DNA of 64,000 nucleotides from Amblyornis subalaris (lineage: Eukaryota; Chordata; Aves; Passeriformes; Ptilonorhynchidae): the NCBI GenBank assembly GCA_018881555.1, contig JACAXG010000060.1:4712001-4776000 (forward strand), given 5' to 3'. The number at the start of each line of letters is the position of its first letter. Position 1 is the first letter of the stretch. The notes beneath the pieces were generated by a model, which had not been told where the DNA came from, did no database searches, and saw only the letters and a program-made list of their open reading frames with translations. Positions 46,646-61,300 of this stretch are shown here, piece after piece. The translations under genes were made by a program, and so were the position numbers.

Positions 46646-49600
46646 TTGATGCAATTTAGCTTTAACTTGTTTTTTGTTGGCTGTTTAACTAATGTTATAT
46701 TGCCTTTCAGAGCAATACTAAAGGAGAAGTATTAGATAGTAATTTTAACATAGTGCATTTATTATACAAGGAATAATTATAGCTGTTATTTCCTGTATAC
46801 CTGTTTAGAAACAAAGATACAGAGTTTTCTGTGGATGTACAACTATCCCAGGATGGTGTCTGAAAAATGATTCATATCGTTCGCTTCATATTTTCTATTC
46901 TAACTACTGCACTGTGATGTCTTTCACTCCTGGGAANCTTTTAAACAGGTTTAAACCTTCATCCCAAGTTTGGCAAGATAGATCGAATCTGAAGCCATGT
47001 CAAGGTCTGAAAATTCTTGATCAACTATTAAAAAAATATTTCCACTTCTGCTTTTCTTGGTTTTAAGTTGGAACTAGAAGTGGAACTCCTGAAATAACAC
47101 AAGAGCAAGTGCCAAGTTCTGTATGAATATCCTTTTTTTTTGTAAAGTGAGGAGTCAATTCCTTTAGTGATTTGTCAACAGTTCTAAATAATACTTGTTG
47201 ACAGGCGGTTAAAGCTTGCACAACTTGAGGCAGCTGTGCAGGTGGGCAAAGGAGCGTTTTAGGGCACTGTACCAGGGCTGTTCTGAATCATGATGGTGAC
47301 TCAGTGCAGTGGGGAGGGCTGTGAAGGGTAACCGAGTTATACTCTAAGTATTATCACTGCAGTCTTNGGGAGAGCAGCAACTTGTGCCACCTGAGGATTC
47401 ACTTGCTCTGAAACACTCTTTGTATAGCTGGAATCAGGGCTTCCCAACACTTATCCACCAGTGTGCCACAGCTTTAACTTAAACATGATCCACGTTACCC
47501 ATAAGTCTACAGGTTGNGTGTGTTTTATATGCTGCTTGTTGACCCTAAATTAAGCACTTACGGCATTATGTGCATCTCTAGGAGTGAGTAAGAAGAATCC
47601 TTCTATTTACGAAATATCCAGAAATAATGCAAAGCAAAGTACTATAGCATTTAAAGAAGGAAGAGCAGGGAACAATTCTGCCCATCCATTCTGGAGATTT
47701 TTCCATTCTCTGGAGAGGTTACAGCAGAAAGAAATACTGTCTTTTGTTATCCATCTTTCAGACATGCAAAAATCTAATCTTACTATCATTAAAATGCTTG
47801 GCAGAGAGAACACAGGTGATGCTGGTCTTGGGATCTGTCCTTGACAATTGTAGATTAGTTGGGACACTAAGAAATAGTGGAACCATCACTCTCACATCAT
47901 AGAACACTGCAGATTTTGCCACCTCTTCCTGCAGCATGCATGAACCTTGCTTTCTCTCACATGTGCATATGGCAAGATAGCAATGTGGTGACCCTTAAAG
48001 AGAATGTCCATGCAGTGCTGTGTGGAAGCCTCAGGAGGGATGACATCCCTTTCCTTTGGAGCTGATTAACAATCTCCTATCCTTGGGCTCATTGGGGATA
48101 AACTGCAGTCTTGACCCTGCTGTCCATGATACTTGTTACCATTACAAAATTTTCCCCTGGGGAAAGAAATATTNAAACCAGATACTTCCTGGGAAGGCTG
48201 AGATGGAAGAGCTAAGGCGCATGGTTGTTGCAACCAAAGCCAGTTCCCAAATTGCTTGCTTTAACCAACTTATAACAAACTGCTCTGCCCTGGTGTTTGA
48301 GCCATGGTTTCCATCACCTATTCTGACCTATCTTCTGAGAGCTACATTTTTCATCTCTAATGTGTCAGGAAGCTCTTCTTATTCCAGCAACATCTCTCTG
48401 TCTGCTTAGTCTGAAATCTGGAAACTTCTATGAGTCTGTATGCNTGTGTCTGTGTGTGTGTGATGTGAAACTCAAAGGAAGGGAAGAGCAATATGTACCA
48501 TCTTTTTACCACACAGCCCTTGAATCTTCTCTCCCTCTCCCCTGCTAGGTCATAGAAAAAGGACAGCGCAGCTGTGTGAAGGTGATATCCATGTTGCTTA
48601 ACGCATCTGGAAGTTGATTATCTACCAGGATCATGAGGGTTGTAAAAGAAGAGGAGGGAAGAGATCTGGGGGATACACTGCAATTCACAGGCCAACCTGA
48701 TACAAGCATCTGGAAATTCAGTAAGAGCAGATTTTCTTGTGGTATTTCTTCAGCTCAGGTTGGAGTGCTGTCTGGAAATGGGAAAGTAATAAAACTTATG
48801 CAAACATTCCAGTAACACAAAGAGAGGTTTGCTTCAACAACAGTGGTAATGAAATGGGGATGTATATAGGCTGTTGTTTTATTTAGCTTGGCTTGCTCTT
48901 TTTTACCAATAGAATGTCTATTTTACCAATAGATTGTCTGTTTTACCAATACAGTGTCTATTGACCCTTATGCTTATTTGGCCAGTAACAGTTATATAGA
49001 GATCACGCAAACTTTTTTAATAGCAGCTGCTCTTTAAATAACAGGAGACAATGGTGACTTATGTGTAGCATTTGAGTTAGATACATCTGATCCAGTGCAC
49101 TATGCATGAAAAATACTCTGTCTATACCTTTTCCTGACTTCAAAGACCACTGATCTATTTACTCAATATAAATAAGATGAAGATTCATTTGGACACTTTC
49201 TCACAGTGGATCTGATTCTGGCATGCTCTATGTAAGTTTACCATACATGTCAAGAAGTCTGGCAACTGATTTTAGCATGAACTTAAACACATACCATGGT
49301 GCACCTGAATATGATGTCTCATGTCAAAATCAAATAGGGCATCTCCCTGATAGGGTCCATGGAACAACGACATCATAGGCCAGACGACAGCCTTTTATTG
49401 AAGATTGCCCCTTCCCTTGAAGTTCTTCAGAAACAGTTTAGCTCCTCCACAAACCTAATTAATCAAAAAATTAAAGCCCATTCTTTGTGTGTTTGGTTTA
49501 TTGTCTGAATTTGAAGCGTGATATTTATTGGCTTTGACATTTGTACTATTTCAGATCTTGGAGCAAGCTACATTCTTGTCACTAAAATATTTCAAAACCA

Positions 49601-52600
49601 TGGTTATAAATCAAAGTAAATGACAGTTCAAAAATAGGCACAGATGAAATAGGTGTGTTGTTCTATCTTGGGCACAGCCCATCATNATTTCCTTTCCACT
49701 GCAGCTGGCCAACTTGCTAATTTAATTACTTTCTTTTTCTTGTTTCCCCAAAGAATGAAATCTATCAAAAGAACAAGGTTGGTCAATGGATCTCTCTCCA
49801 AAGCTAACAGAACTAAGTGGGGTTTTTTTACAGTGGGAAAGTGACAGGTTAGCTGCTCATGGTAGAGTTGAGGGGGGCTGAAGCAGAGGCTTAAGTATTG
49901 ATCTGCACCCACACACAGCTGCTGCTGCATAACTTAGCCAAACGTGTCTCCTCTCTTTCCCCATCGCCAGAGGAGCACTTATCTGTTTCAATACTTAAGA
50001 AAGAAAAAAGATGCACAAAACCATGCCATTTCTTGAAATCACTGATAATATACAGTCTTTTTTATTGGTTCAGAGATGAATGAATGTAACTTCAAACTAC
50101 TTTTTATACAATAAGTAAAAGGAAGGACTAAAGAAAATAGAAAGCATAAATGCAAACCATTTAAAGCTGCATATGTTATTCAGTGAGTCACATGGCCACT
50201 TCTGGGGTTCAAAATTAATTATATCTATTCAACGCTGTTCAGTTTTTTACTCTCTAATCTCTATGGAAATGATTCTTCTCTAAAATCACTGCAGAGATAA
50301 ATACATACCACTCTCATGACAATTTAAGTCTGCTTGTATTCAGACATGAGTAAAAGACTTCCATTCTCATGAGATTTCTGCTCAGTTTCCAGACCAGAGC
50401 ATCTTGGGGCATTTTTCTACAAAACTCAGTGCAATACTGTCTTGTTTCTTGCTAAATCTCAGGAGGCAGCTATTGTTATTCTTAAAAAAGGAATGCAAAA
50501 AATCTGTTTTCCAGATTATTTTAAAATTTCCTCGTTGATACTATCTCCCTCAAAACAGCTCTTCTTCCAGTTTTTTTTAAGTGGATGGATGATTCATTAA
50601 GGGCTGAGGACCTAAATGGGAACTTCTGAATGGGTGCTTAAATAGTTTTTGGAACTGCTGTACTGAAACTTGTTTTTGTTGGAAGCGGCATTCAGAATAG
50701 GGGAGAACACGCACACTTCATGAGAACTGTTACCCATGAAAGTATTAGCAATGTCTCAGAGATGATGTGTTTTGCAAGTTTAGACCTAGGATGGGATCTA
50801 TAATGAGAGAAGTCCAGTCTACTGTGAACAGGGCTTCACAGAATTATAAACGTGTCCTGAGCCCTGAGGCTTATTTGCAATGTGAAGCCATGCTAACAAA
50901 ACTTTGTTACTCTCTTTGCTTCCCTATCCTCTCATACACATCCACTTGATGGTGGAAAAGACCAGGTTAGTCCTATAAGGTCTGAACAACAGCCTAACGA
51001 AATGACTATGACTTTCTCAGGTTTTAAAGCAGTTTTTAATTCCACATACATCTGCCACTCCTTACAGTTTTCCTCGAAACTTTTGCCCAATCCAGTTTGA
51101 AATAGCTATGGCATCTGTACAATAATACACACAGGACAGACNTTCATTACTTAAGCTAAATTAAACCAAAATCCTTTCAGTCTTCATCAATGATACACCA
51201 TGTGCTAGAAAAGAAAATAAGATTGTGCCTGGAATCTGCTGGAAAACACACTCTACTTGAAAGGACCTGGGATCCTGTCAGTTAAAAGTCGGTGAAGAAA
51301 ATCTCTGACTGCTTGTCTTTAGGAACCTCTGTGTGATGTTGGAGCAAGAAGCTGCAAACAGTAGCTGCCAACCTGGCTGGGATTCCAAGAGCAATCTCCT
51401 GAGATCAGCGTTCTGACAGGTCACATCCTCCGTCTGGCACCACCATTCCCTATTTTCATTAAGACTTTCTTTTCCATTTTTTCCTTTGTTCTTCTTGCTT
51501 GAGCCAAAAGAAACAAGAGGGCAGTAAAGAACAATTTTAGCTGAATATGAGNTTTATCATTTTACCACTGCATTACACCACTTACCAAGTATTTAGGTTC
51601 TGTTCTGCTAGGAAAAAAACACATGTCAGGATTTAAAGGAAGGCTGTGCTAAGCTTTAGCACACAGACTATAAAGTGTACATGTGAATTATTATTCCTCC
51701 AGTCTAAGCAAATCCATATGACATTGTGACTTCATATACTCATCACAGTTTCTTGTACAACTCTCAGTGGAAAACATCATCTCTTTTCAAATCTTTGTGC
51801 GTTTATCCAAATTAGACTTTTTAACAGCTCAAAAATAATCATAAAAGCAAAAATTTCGGTGAAATGCCGTTCCTCACAGAGCAGAGAAATCAACATCTGA
51901 GACCATCTACTTAAATGGCAAAGCTAAACAGGGAACTATAGCCACTCATAAAGAGGTATATTTAGCGGAACTTCACAGACACCCACTATTAATTCCTTTC
52001 CCTTTCTTTGAGAATGGTGAGCCTGATGGCATCCAAACCTAAACCTTCATTTCCTCGTCTCTCTTCACCAGCTCAGCCTGGGAGGTAGCCACTCTGCAGA
52101 GCCTTTCTCCAGCACTAGTTTTTGGACTAAACTGTGCTTGAGGCTGGAAAGGTGTTTACAGTGAAATGTTTATTTATAAGCCTGATGAGGCCAATCAATT
52201 GCAGAGCAATCACTGTAATTGAAACCATGATGTATGGAGAAAGATGGTACAGAAAAGTCTAAGTACCATCTGTTGCTGAAATGGAGTCCTCCTCTTTATC
52301 CCTGAGAGTGTTCTCCCACCAATTTCTTTGATCTGGTATGGGCATTTGTTGGACCTTTTTAGNTGATTCCAGAACCCAAATTGGTATGAAGTTAGCCCTT
52401 AAAAAATGAGGTATGTGCCCCTCTGCCAGTTATGGCCCAGAAACTGGGTCGCTGTAGGATCAGACAAATCACCACCCAAGGGAAGAGTGTGCGGGAAACA
52501 TGAAGCATTAAAGAGGAGGGAATGAGGCTTCCTCATTTGACAGCAGCTCACTGGTAAGCTAGCTAAGTTATGCCATGAAACTCTGCTCTCTCAGGAAGAT

Positions 52601-54269
52601 TCAGCCCATGTCNCAACTTGTCTCCACTGGCAATCTGAAGCAAAGAACTAGGCAATTCCAGGGCATGCTTTGTCTCATCCCAAAGTACAGATCTAAAGCA
52701 GGGGAGATGATCCTGCTATCTACTCACTGTAAGGAGAGCTTTCCTAAGCTGCACCCCTCTGCATTGTCAAAGACAAGTGAGGAAAGTCCCACTCATTCTG
52801 TTTCAGATCATGATGGAGACCACAAAGTAGCTTGGGAGAAGAAAGGATTTTAATAAAATTAACTCAACACTGCTGAATACCAGAAGTACTTTGGAGTTGG
52901 TTTTGTGCTTGGTCCAAACTCTTGGTGTCGCTACGGAGAGAGAGACACCAGAGGACTGACAACAGTCAGCTGGTGCACTCTCAGCCACCTGCCGGATGTT
53001 CTTCTGCCAGTGCAGGGGCAGTGTTGAAGCTGAAGACTGGACTATTTCCTTGCATGCCACTCAGACCAGCTCCTTCACCTGAGAGACTAACGTGAGTGGA
53101 AGGATGAGAAATGAAAGCTACCAAGAGGCTACTGCACCAGAACTCAGTTTAATGACCTCAAGTAAATTTCCCAGCATGGGAAGGGCATTGAGAAACACAA
53201 ACTACAGGCCAAGTATTTCCCAGTCGCAGGACAAACGGAGCTGCATTCTGGCATTCAGAAAACTGGTTCTCATCATTGAAGTGACAGTGATGGAAATATT
53301 GTGACTTCCTCTCTCCTCTTGTCGGAAGAGGAAATTACTGCTTTAGAGGAGACAGAGGGAGTTGGTCTGAGGTTTATGTGTTTGTGACAGTGTCTAAAGG
53401 ATCAGATGGAAACTTCAGAAGAAACAAGACTCCACAATGTTTTCTAAATCACTAAACAGTGTGGAGAGAGATTGATAGCACACAGTTTATCATTTGAAAG
53501 AAAAGATAGAATTTTATAGCCTTCCAGCACTTGGCCAGACCAGCTGGAGAAACAGGGCAGATGGAGAAATACAAGGTCCTTATACAGGCAAGTATATTTT
53601 ATAAAATAAATAACATTACAAACTCAGCAAATCTGATACCAGTTTTTGAGACCACAGAATGAGACCATTATTGTGAACACCATGCATTAGGTACCACCTC
53701 TGCCAATAATAATATGGCATCAAGAGCAAATATCTACACTTGCCATAAAAAACCGCAAAATACCAAACATCATAAACAAATGGCAAAGTAATCATAATAA
53801 TTTGCAGCCATAAATTAGAGATGAGAAAGCATTTGCTACCCCATAGCTCATCTGCAAACATGCGTGATTACTCCCAAAGCTATGATCACTAGTTATGCAT
53901 CGAGGCTAGAAATAGATGAAATAGATGACCTAGCCAGAAATAGATGTTTTCTTATCTTATGAATGCTTTTGAGAAAGGAAGGTTATAATTCTGATACTTC
54001 ACCAACACAAATCCTTTGAAATACAGAATCAGACTACGGCCCAATCTGTTGGCACACTCAGCTGTAAGGTGCTATTCTGTTCTCTCTAAGTTTAATCAGA
54101 AATTTCAGTCTGGAGCAGAGAAATTCTTTCCTAGATAGAAGGCAAGAAGGGAGTAATCTTTTCCCTGTACACCCAGCTTCTGGCAATTAGCAACATAGAG
54201 ATTTCCTGAGGCAGAGGTTGGATCTGAACTTGCAGGTTTAATATTTCCCAGTGGGCCTAACCTTCACAA
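46646..54269. other. Unique DNA, no gene seen
   Basis: No repeat family is recognised except the 20-bp triplet at 48901-48960 and a short TG run at 48449-48462. Moderately GC-rich patches occur at 47880-48560 and 52000-53310. Open frames of up to 117 codons there have no recognisable domain. Confidence 0.45.
48901..48960. repeat. Three 20-bp tandem repeats
   Basis: Three head-to-tail 20-mers begin TTTTACCAATA and end GTCTA/GTCTG, with only one to three differences between copies at the central bases. It is a small minisatellite in otherwise unique DNA. Confidence 0.95.
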
Positions 54270-54482
54270 ATTTATCTAATCCCCTTCTTGATATTTTTGG
54301 CTTCCACCACATTCTGTGGCCAGGAGTACCTCAGTTAGTTAAGTGACATTTGAAAATGTACTCTTTCTGTTTCATTTAAATTTGATTCCTGACCTTTTAA
54401 GAAAAGAATTCCTCATTCTTTTTCTCTACAGCCTTCATGATTATTCTTCTTCAGTCGTGTATTTTCTATAACACGCAGTCCT
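54270..54482 (-). mobile_element. Ancient CR1-like LINE fragment, minus strand
   Basis: Blocks TCTAATCCCCTTCTTGATAT, GGCTTCCACCACATTCTGTG, AGTTAAGTGACATTTGAAAA, then TTTCATTTAAATTTGATTCC and TTTTTCTCTACAGCC follow in order the antisense 3' half of old amniote CR1 elements. These have motifs such as CTTCCAC..CATTCTGTGG..GAGT and AAGTA..TTTGTTTT. It is heavily diverged, without a frame, and older than the piece at 55040. Confidence 0.6.
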
Positions 54483-55039
54483 TCTACATGTGAAATCTAC
54501 AGAANGCATTCATACCTCCAGCTGTCCTTGGCACTTACCTGTAGTTTTCAAAGATCTAGATGAATATTTTTCCTCCTTTGTAACTACAAATATACACTGA
54601 ATGTGCATTACTCAAGACACAGGCACACTAGAGTTTTGTTTACTGGCAGAATTATATTTTCTGTTTCTTTCTGCTTTGTTTTCTAACAAGTTATGTTTGC
54701 ATTTNTGACCATAATTGAATGTGGGTATGATGTTTTCAAAGGACTATCCATAGTGAGACCTCCCTCATGGTGTGTTTATCCTGTGTGCATCACATTGCAT
54801 GCCTTAATATTGAATTTCACATGCTATTAAAAATGTAAGTACCTGAATCTGTTCCATTGGGGTGAGAATTTTGAAAACAGACATTAAATACACTTTCTAG
54901 CACCTAAGCTCCTACCTTCATCAAAGATATCCCAGATACTAATTCTTCTTCATTTTTTTTTTCTTTTTCTTTTGTCCTTTTTTTTAAATTATTTTCCCTT
55001 GCCTTCCTTTCTGTTGCCTTCCCTTCCGTTGCCTTCCCT
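54483..55039. other. Unique DNA ending in pyrimidine tract
   Basis: AT-rich unique sequence followed at 54950-55034 by an almost pure pyrimidine run with CCTTCC and GTTGCC units (GCCTTCCCTT repeated about three times). No gene. Confidence 0.6.
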
Positions 55040-55365
55040 TTTGTACAGGTCAGAATGCCAGTGGCCTTCTTGGCCACGTGGACACATGCTGGATCATATT
55101 CAGCTGCTGTCAATCAGCACCCCCAGGTCCTTTTCTGCCAGGCACATTTCCAGTTGCTCTTCTCCCAGCCTGTAGGGTTGCACGGAAATGTTGTGATCCA
55201 AGGGCAGGACCCAGCACTTCACTGTACTGAATCTCATAACACTGTCCTCAGTCCATCAATTCATCCTGTCCAGATTCTCTCCTGAGCCTTCCTATCCTCC
55301 TGCACATCAACACTTCTGCCCAACTTGGTGTCATCTGCGAACTGACTGAGCTTTTCTTTGGGTGG
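55040..55365 (-). mobile_element. Internal CR1 fragment lacking its 3' end
   Basis: In antisense this reads GGCCTTCTTGGCCACGTGGA, then TCAATCAGCACCCCCAGGTC, CAGCCTGTAGGGTTGCACGG, CCAGCACTTCACTGTACTGA, and then CCCAACTTGGTGTCATCTGC. These are the consecutive reverse-transcriptase blocks of CR1, minus strand. The low-coordinate side, where the 3' terminus should follow, instead stops at a pyrimidine tract. The element therefore lacks both ends, which is unusual because CR1 copies normally keep the 3' end. Confidence 0.92.
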
Positions 55366-58300
55366 GCAATAGAATCGTTATCTGGAAGTGTTAAGCTTAA
55401 AATTGCTGGAGATACAGATCAGAACTACGGATCTATGCGTAGTTTTATTCATGTATTCTTCCCAATGTCTCATTTGTTGGCCATGGTTGCAAAAACTGGG
55501 TTAAACCATTGTCCGACCAAACCCAGTAATAAAGGGTAGTTATGTTCACCTATGGGTTTTGTACAATTTCAAGACTGGAAATGAAAAATTGGAAAATCAT
55601 CGAAAATTATAAGTTGTATGCTTAAAATCTACAAGTTTTGTAGAGATTTTTGAAAATTTACTTCGATACATATGTCTTAGTTATGTCACACAGATGATCA
55701 CTGTAAAATCAACACTATTTGCACTTCAGTAGCTCAGTTTTTTCAAAAGTCTCAAATATTACTAATAAATTAGGCCATACAATATTTGACGCACATAGGT
55801 TGCCATGTCTGAAATCTGCTGTTCATGGTGGAACAGCATAGACAGGAAAAAGCAACACAGATTTGTTTAGGGCTTCTAAGAGACTACGTTTGACTCAGAA
55901 GACATGGATGATTGGCTTAAGACAGAAGTCAGTAACAGAATCTAGATATTCTAGACTTCAGGTGTAACAACAAGTCTGCCCTTGTACTATTAAGAAATAG
56001 TTTGGACCTGACACTTCAATTCATCCCATATCTTTATCCCCTCAAAATTAATCTTCTTACCAGTCCAGTTGCTTAATTTTAGCATTGTTTGAAAAACAGA
56101 CTTCCCTGAAATTATTATATTTCTGTGCCAAGAGCTATTGACAGAAAGAGAGTGTGAGGAAGAACATTCTTTACAGTTACCTTCCTCCAATTTTCTTGGT
56201 ATCAGAATCTCTGACAATTCAAATAGTCTGAATTCTTCACCTTGAAACTGTGAAGATCAATTACATTTAGATAGTTTTGCCTAAAACAGAATTTGTCAAC
56301 AGAGTGATAATTTAATAGAGCTTCTGATTTATATTCTTTTAAAACAAAGAGTTCTTCTCAGGACTTTTAACAATATATCAAATCCTTGAATCTGCTTTTT
56401 CAGTCTTTAAAATCTCAGCAGTCATAAAAAAAGGATAATGAAATGTAAGAACATGTGCAGCTATTAAACTTATGGGAGACACTGGTAAATCAAATGAGAC
56501 AAGGTACTTTTAAAAAATTCTAGAAGTGTTAACAATATATTTTCTTGGTGTGTTAGCATCAGAATTTTCGTCAGCACAAGCAAGACTGTGTCTTCACATT
56601 TTCGTTCTGCACGGACTTCCCAGACACTGCTGTTCCTCTTAGAAAGACACTATTAAAAACTGATTTCCAAGTATGAGCAATTATCCATTGTCCACTTGAG
56701 ACAGGGAAGGAGAGTCCAAAACCCAAAAATATCATGAACAGTGATTCCTCATTTTAGCAGCACAAGTAAATGAGCATTTACAAGATATCGGCTTTAATCC
56801 TGAGTTCTGCAGTGTTCCTGTTTACATTCACAATTCCTAAAGAGCAAGCAATTTCAAAAAGACTTCAGAATTGTTTTCTCAACAGTACAGTGACCTTTTG
56901 GGAACATCATCTGACTTTGGGGACCAAGCAGGTGAATTTTACTTTGTGAGCATTGGTGCTAGTGTGTCTTTCTACTCCTCCAATCAGTCCTTTCTGCAGA
57001 ACACAGGAATAACAGCCAAGGTCCTAGGACAGACCAGTTGCCCACCTAGTGCAGTATCCTCTGCCAAATGATAGTCAAATGATAAATTCTTCTAAAGCCA
57101 CATGGAAGCAGAGCAAGAGGTTTAAAACAGTGGCATTGTAGAAGACTGGGGTTTTAGGGACTTCTTCAACTCTAGTTTGTGTCTGCAAGTTGTGTGCAGT
57201 AAACCCTTGGGATATTTTTCTTCCATATATTTTTCTGGATTCTTCTTGGTGCTGTGTGTCATCAGTAAAGTATTACTGATTAATATCAGTAAAAAATTAC
57301 CACTCATCTCCTTTTCCTAATTGATTATTAACAGGTTAAAGAACACAAGTCTCACTGATTCCCTATAACGTTACATAAAATGTCTCCATTCAGAAAATTA
57401 GCAATTTCTCTGTACATTTTGCTCCTTCTTTTCTTTAATTATAAATCCAAAATCAGATGGTTTTGTACACCATGATATCTTTTCTCTCCTTTCTGGTATG
57501 AATTACAAGGAAAAAGGATGTTTTCCAGGTTGGAACAAGACCTTTTTCCTTTTTTTTCCTTTTCTTACCTCTTCTCATCCATTAGATGAGAAGACGTGAA
57601 ATAAGCCCAATGCAATTCAATCACATCTTTGGGATTCATCTCCACACAGTCTGAGGTTTTAAGACTTCTGGTTTCAAGACTGTTGTGAATATCGAAAGGG
57701 GTTCCAAAATTGCAGGTGCATTTTATTAAACTGGTTATCCTTCATGACGATTCTTCAGAGTTCCGTAATAGACACTGAAACACAAGGCATGTTTGTTCTT
57801 TTCCTTCAAGATTGTATCTATCTATCTATCTGTATATTAATGCAAATTTTATTTTGCCTTTGCTTGTTTGTATGGAAGTCAGTTTACTGCTCTGTTATTC
57901 TCTGAAACAATTTATAGAAAAGGTATCACTTTTCATTCCCCCAATCAAAAAGTAGGTTAAAGTGGAATGTGTTCATTCTTACTTACTTTCCCTAATTTCT
58001 CAAATTCCAGAGCTATTCAAGAGCTATTATCGTTTACCTGATTGCATTTTTCTGAAGGCTCTTCTACTGACACTGTAATTTCAGGTAGTTCCTCACAGTC
58101 ACTTTGTTAAAGGAAGGCTTCATTGTAGGAATGTCTCTAAATTCCTTCACTGTAAGTAATAACAATAACCTAGTTTTTTTTCATCAAATCGTCTTATAAT
58201 TTGTGAATCTTGTGTTTACATCTCATTTACCAGTCCTAATGACTCTGTGGCAAGATTTTCTTCTTCTGTGTTTAAGAAACAGCATTACCCCAATTTTTTT

Positions 58301-61300
58301 GCCTCTAGTAAAGTGTTCCTCAAGACTCTTTTTTGGCCTAACTTAGGTTTTATGTTTAACTTGCCAAAGGTTTTGTTGCATTGCTGGTTTCTGGTTTTGT
58401 TTTTATTTTCTTCATTTGGAAATAAGTTCAGAATTTTGAAGGTTTGTTTTTTCTTTTTCTTTTTTTTTTTAATACTTCTTATAGTTTCCTTTACCTTGAA
58501 ACTTAACTTTACTGCAACTTCTTCATTACTTTACCATATTTTTTCATAAGGAATACACATTTACCTTGAGATTAACAAACTCCATGCCATGCCAGATGTT
58601 TCACTCTTTCAAGTGATCCTTTGACTTTTCTTTTAACAGTTTCACGTATTTATGATGATTTTTTAAAAGCTCATGTTACTGTAGTGATTTCTTGCTGGGT
58701 GGAGGAACTTAATTTTCCTAGAGACTTTTAATATCTGTATGTTACAAATGCTGTTACAGAAAAGCTTTTTATAGTAATACCCTATAGATTGAAGGTCTGT
58801 CAATGTTTGGTCGATCTGGCTGGTACTCAAGTCTGCTTCTGTACAAATATTCTTTGGATATTTGTCTATGAAAGTAGTTAGAAGTGATTGGTCAAAATTT
58901 ATTGTTTGTGCTAAATTTTTAATGACTTTAAGCTGTGTTTAAGTACAGCATTGTTCCTCCTCTGGCAAACCCTTTGTTAGAGCTTTGTCACTTACACGTG
59001 GTATTACAGTGTTCTATAAATTGTCCTCTTTCCATCAAATTTCTNAGATGTCTGTTCTGTCACTTAAAAGTAGACATCTTAGTCCACCTATCTTGGTGTT
59101 TAGGCTTTTAGCATTTATACAGAAGTAGCTATAAAATTGGCATCTCATGTGAATTGATGATAGAATTTACATTTGGACTTTCCAGCTAAGTTCCTGGATC
59201 TCACATCTGATATACACTACTTAATTCAAGGAACAGGAATTGCTTCATTAATTCACTAGATCCTTTCACATTCTTAAATAAAGCAAATGTACACTTGTTC
59301 ACAGAAAACAGCTCTTTTTCACTACAGGGCAGTATGACAAAGTACTATTCATGCATGCTGTCATTGAAAAAAGACGTAAGAATTCAGACAAGAGATGTGT
59401 GGAAAAAGTAATGTAGTAAATTAATGTAAATGTGAAAAAGTAAAGTAATAAATGGCAGATCATGCGGCTGCAGGAATGAGTGCCAAAGTCTATAGCTACT
59501 GTTAAGACTCCTTTCATGACACATCTGTAGAATATAAAGCAAAAAAGCCTACATGGAAAAGGCACTTCTAGTCCTCACTGTCTGAGACAGTGGTGAGGAG
59601 TGTTTATTGCTATTCATGGAAAATCATTACCAATTGACAAGCCAAAAAACATACCAATTTCTGCCAGAAGAACTAATTTTTAAGCTGTTGATGTATCTCT
59701 TCCATGACTTTCCTTATGGAATGTGATTTGGATGATCCCTTACCCACAGCAGGAGAATGACAACNAGTCAGAGAAATTCACTGCAGTGAATGGGAACTTT
59801 AAGATCAGTTTAAGGGGATCTACTTCTAACTATTTTACTTATATTTTACGTATATAATTGTGTCTATGGAGCGAACAGTTTGCAGGCTTTAGCTGTTTAT
59901 CTAATCTAGTCAGAGAAAACTAAGTCACATTCACCTGAATATATTTAGTTACAACTTCACATCTGTTTTTCAAATCCTTAGTGAAACTAATCCTTCCTTG
60001 TGTTTTGAAATAGCTTGGAGCAGCCTCTACTGGCTACTTAGGTTTGAAATGGATCTTTATTGAAACTGCTAATTCAGTCTTGTATTGTGTGCCTCTACTG
60101 TCAAACACACTGAATCTGCAGTGCCTGTATGTTCAAAAAGCGAATTATATGCTGAGAAATATCAGCATTTGTTGAATGTTTGTGATTTTCAAAAAGAGTA
60201 GAACAGAGATCTGTTTCAGATCTACTTTAGGCAGTCTTCAAATAAACCATTCCAGGCTTTCACTGTGCCCGATCCAAAGCCCAAGGATACCAATTTAAAA
60301 AAATCAATAAATTTCTAAGAACTTGGGGTCTAGACTCAGATTTTAACCCAGACTCTATAAATATACCAAAGAGGAAACATTTTATTTTACAGATGTTTTT
60401 ATTTTTACTATTTCATCAAAAATAGAATGCTAATTTCTTTTTTCATTTAAGAGATAAATATTGACAGAAGACTTTTTTTTTTCAGAGAACCCAGTTCTAA
60501 ATTTGAGGAATTAAAAAGATTTATAGGGTAAAGCTGGACTAATGGGAAGCTTGTACAGAAAAAAAATTGATTTTTATACATGCATTCATGCACAGTAAAG
60601 AATACCTTATTCAGCAAAACTGTCCTACTCAAACAATGAGTAAGGTGGTATTCGAGGTTGTACAATGAAACCTGCAAATTTTGACAAAATGGCAGAAGGT
60701 CTGTTTTCCTGTTTCTACTGCTTCATCTTCATATTTAAATTATTCCTGAATCAATTTAAAACTGCTTTTAATACTGTAGCAGAAAATAAGTTTGGGCACA
60801 GAAATCTGTATTTAGAGGAAGATTTAAACCACCTTAGTTGCCATAATAAACTGTGTAGCCNCTCACCTGTGAACAACCTGTTAGATAATTTAATGTATCT
60901 ATATAGAGATTAAAAGAATCAAAGTATCTTAAGACCACACCTTAGCATTTTTGTTATCAGTAAACATTTCTTTATCAGTTTTGGCAGAGATCAAAAAGGT
61001 ATTGACATAGTATATACTGTTTAGTCCACTGTACAGTCAAGTGTAGCAGATAATGAACACCAAAATGAAGCCTTTTCTGTTGAATATTCAGGTCCCATTT
61101 TCTAAAACTGGAAGTTCTTTGGAAAGAATGATGAATTTGATCCACTGGTCATATATCAACTTATTACCCATTGGGTAAGTATATTAATGTCAGAAGCTGG
61201 TCATGTAACTCCTATTGTAAGACTAAAGTGAGAGAAAATGCAAAGACATTGAGAGGAAAATAAGACTTCTACATCTTATTGAAACATTTTTAAATTAGTC

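Noticed and set aside
57811..57831. Short (ATCT)n run
   Set aside because: Only about five units; ordinary simple sequence not worth a separate feature.
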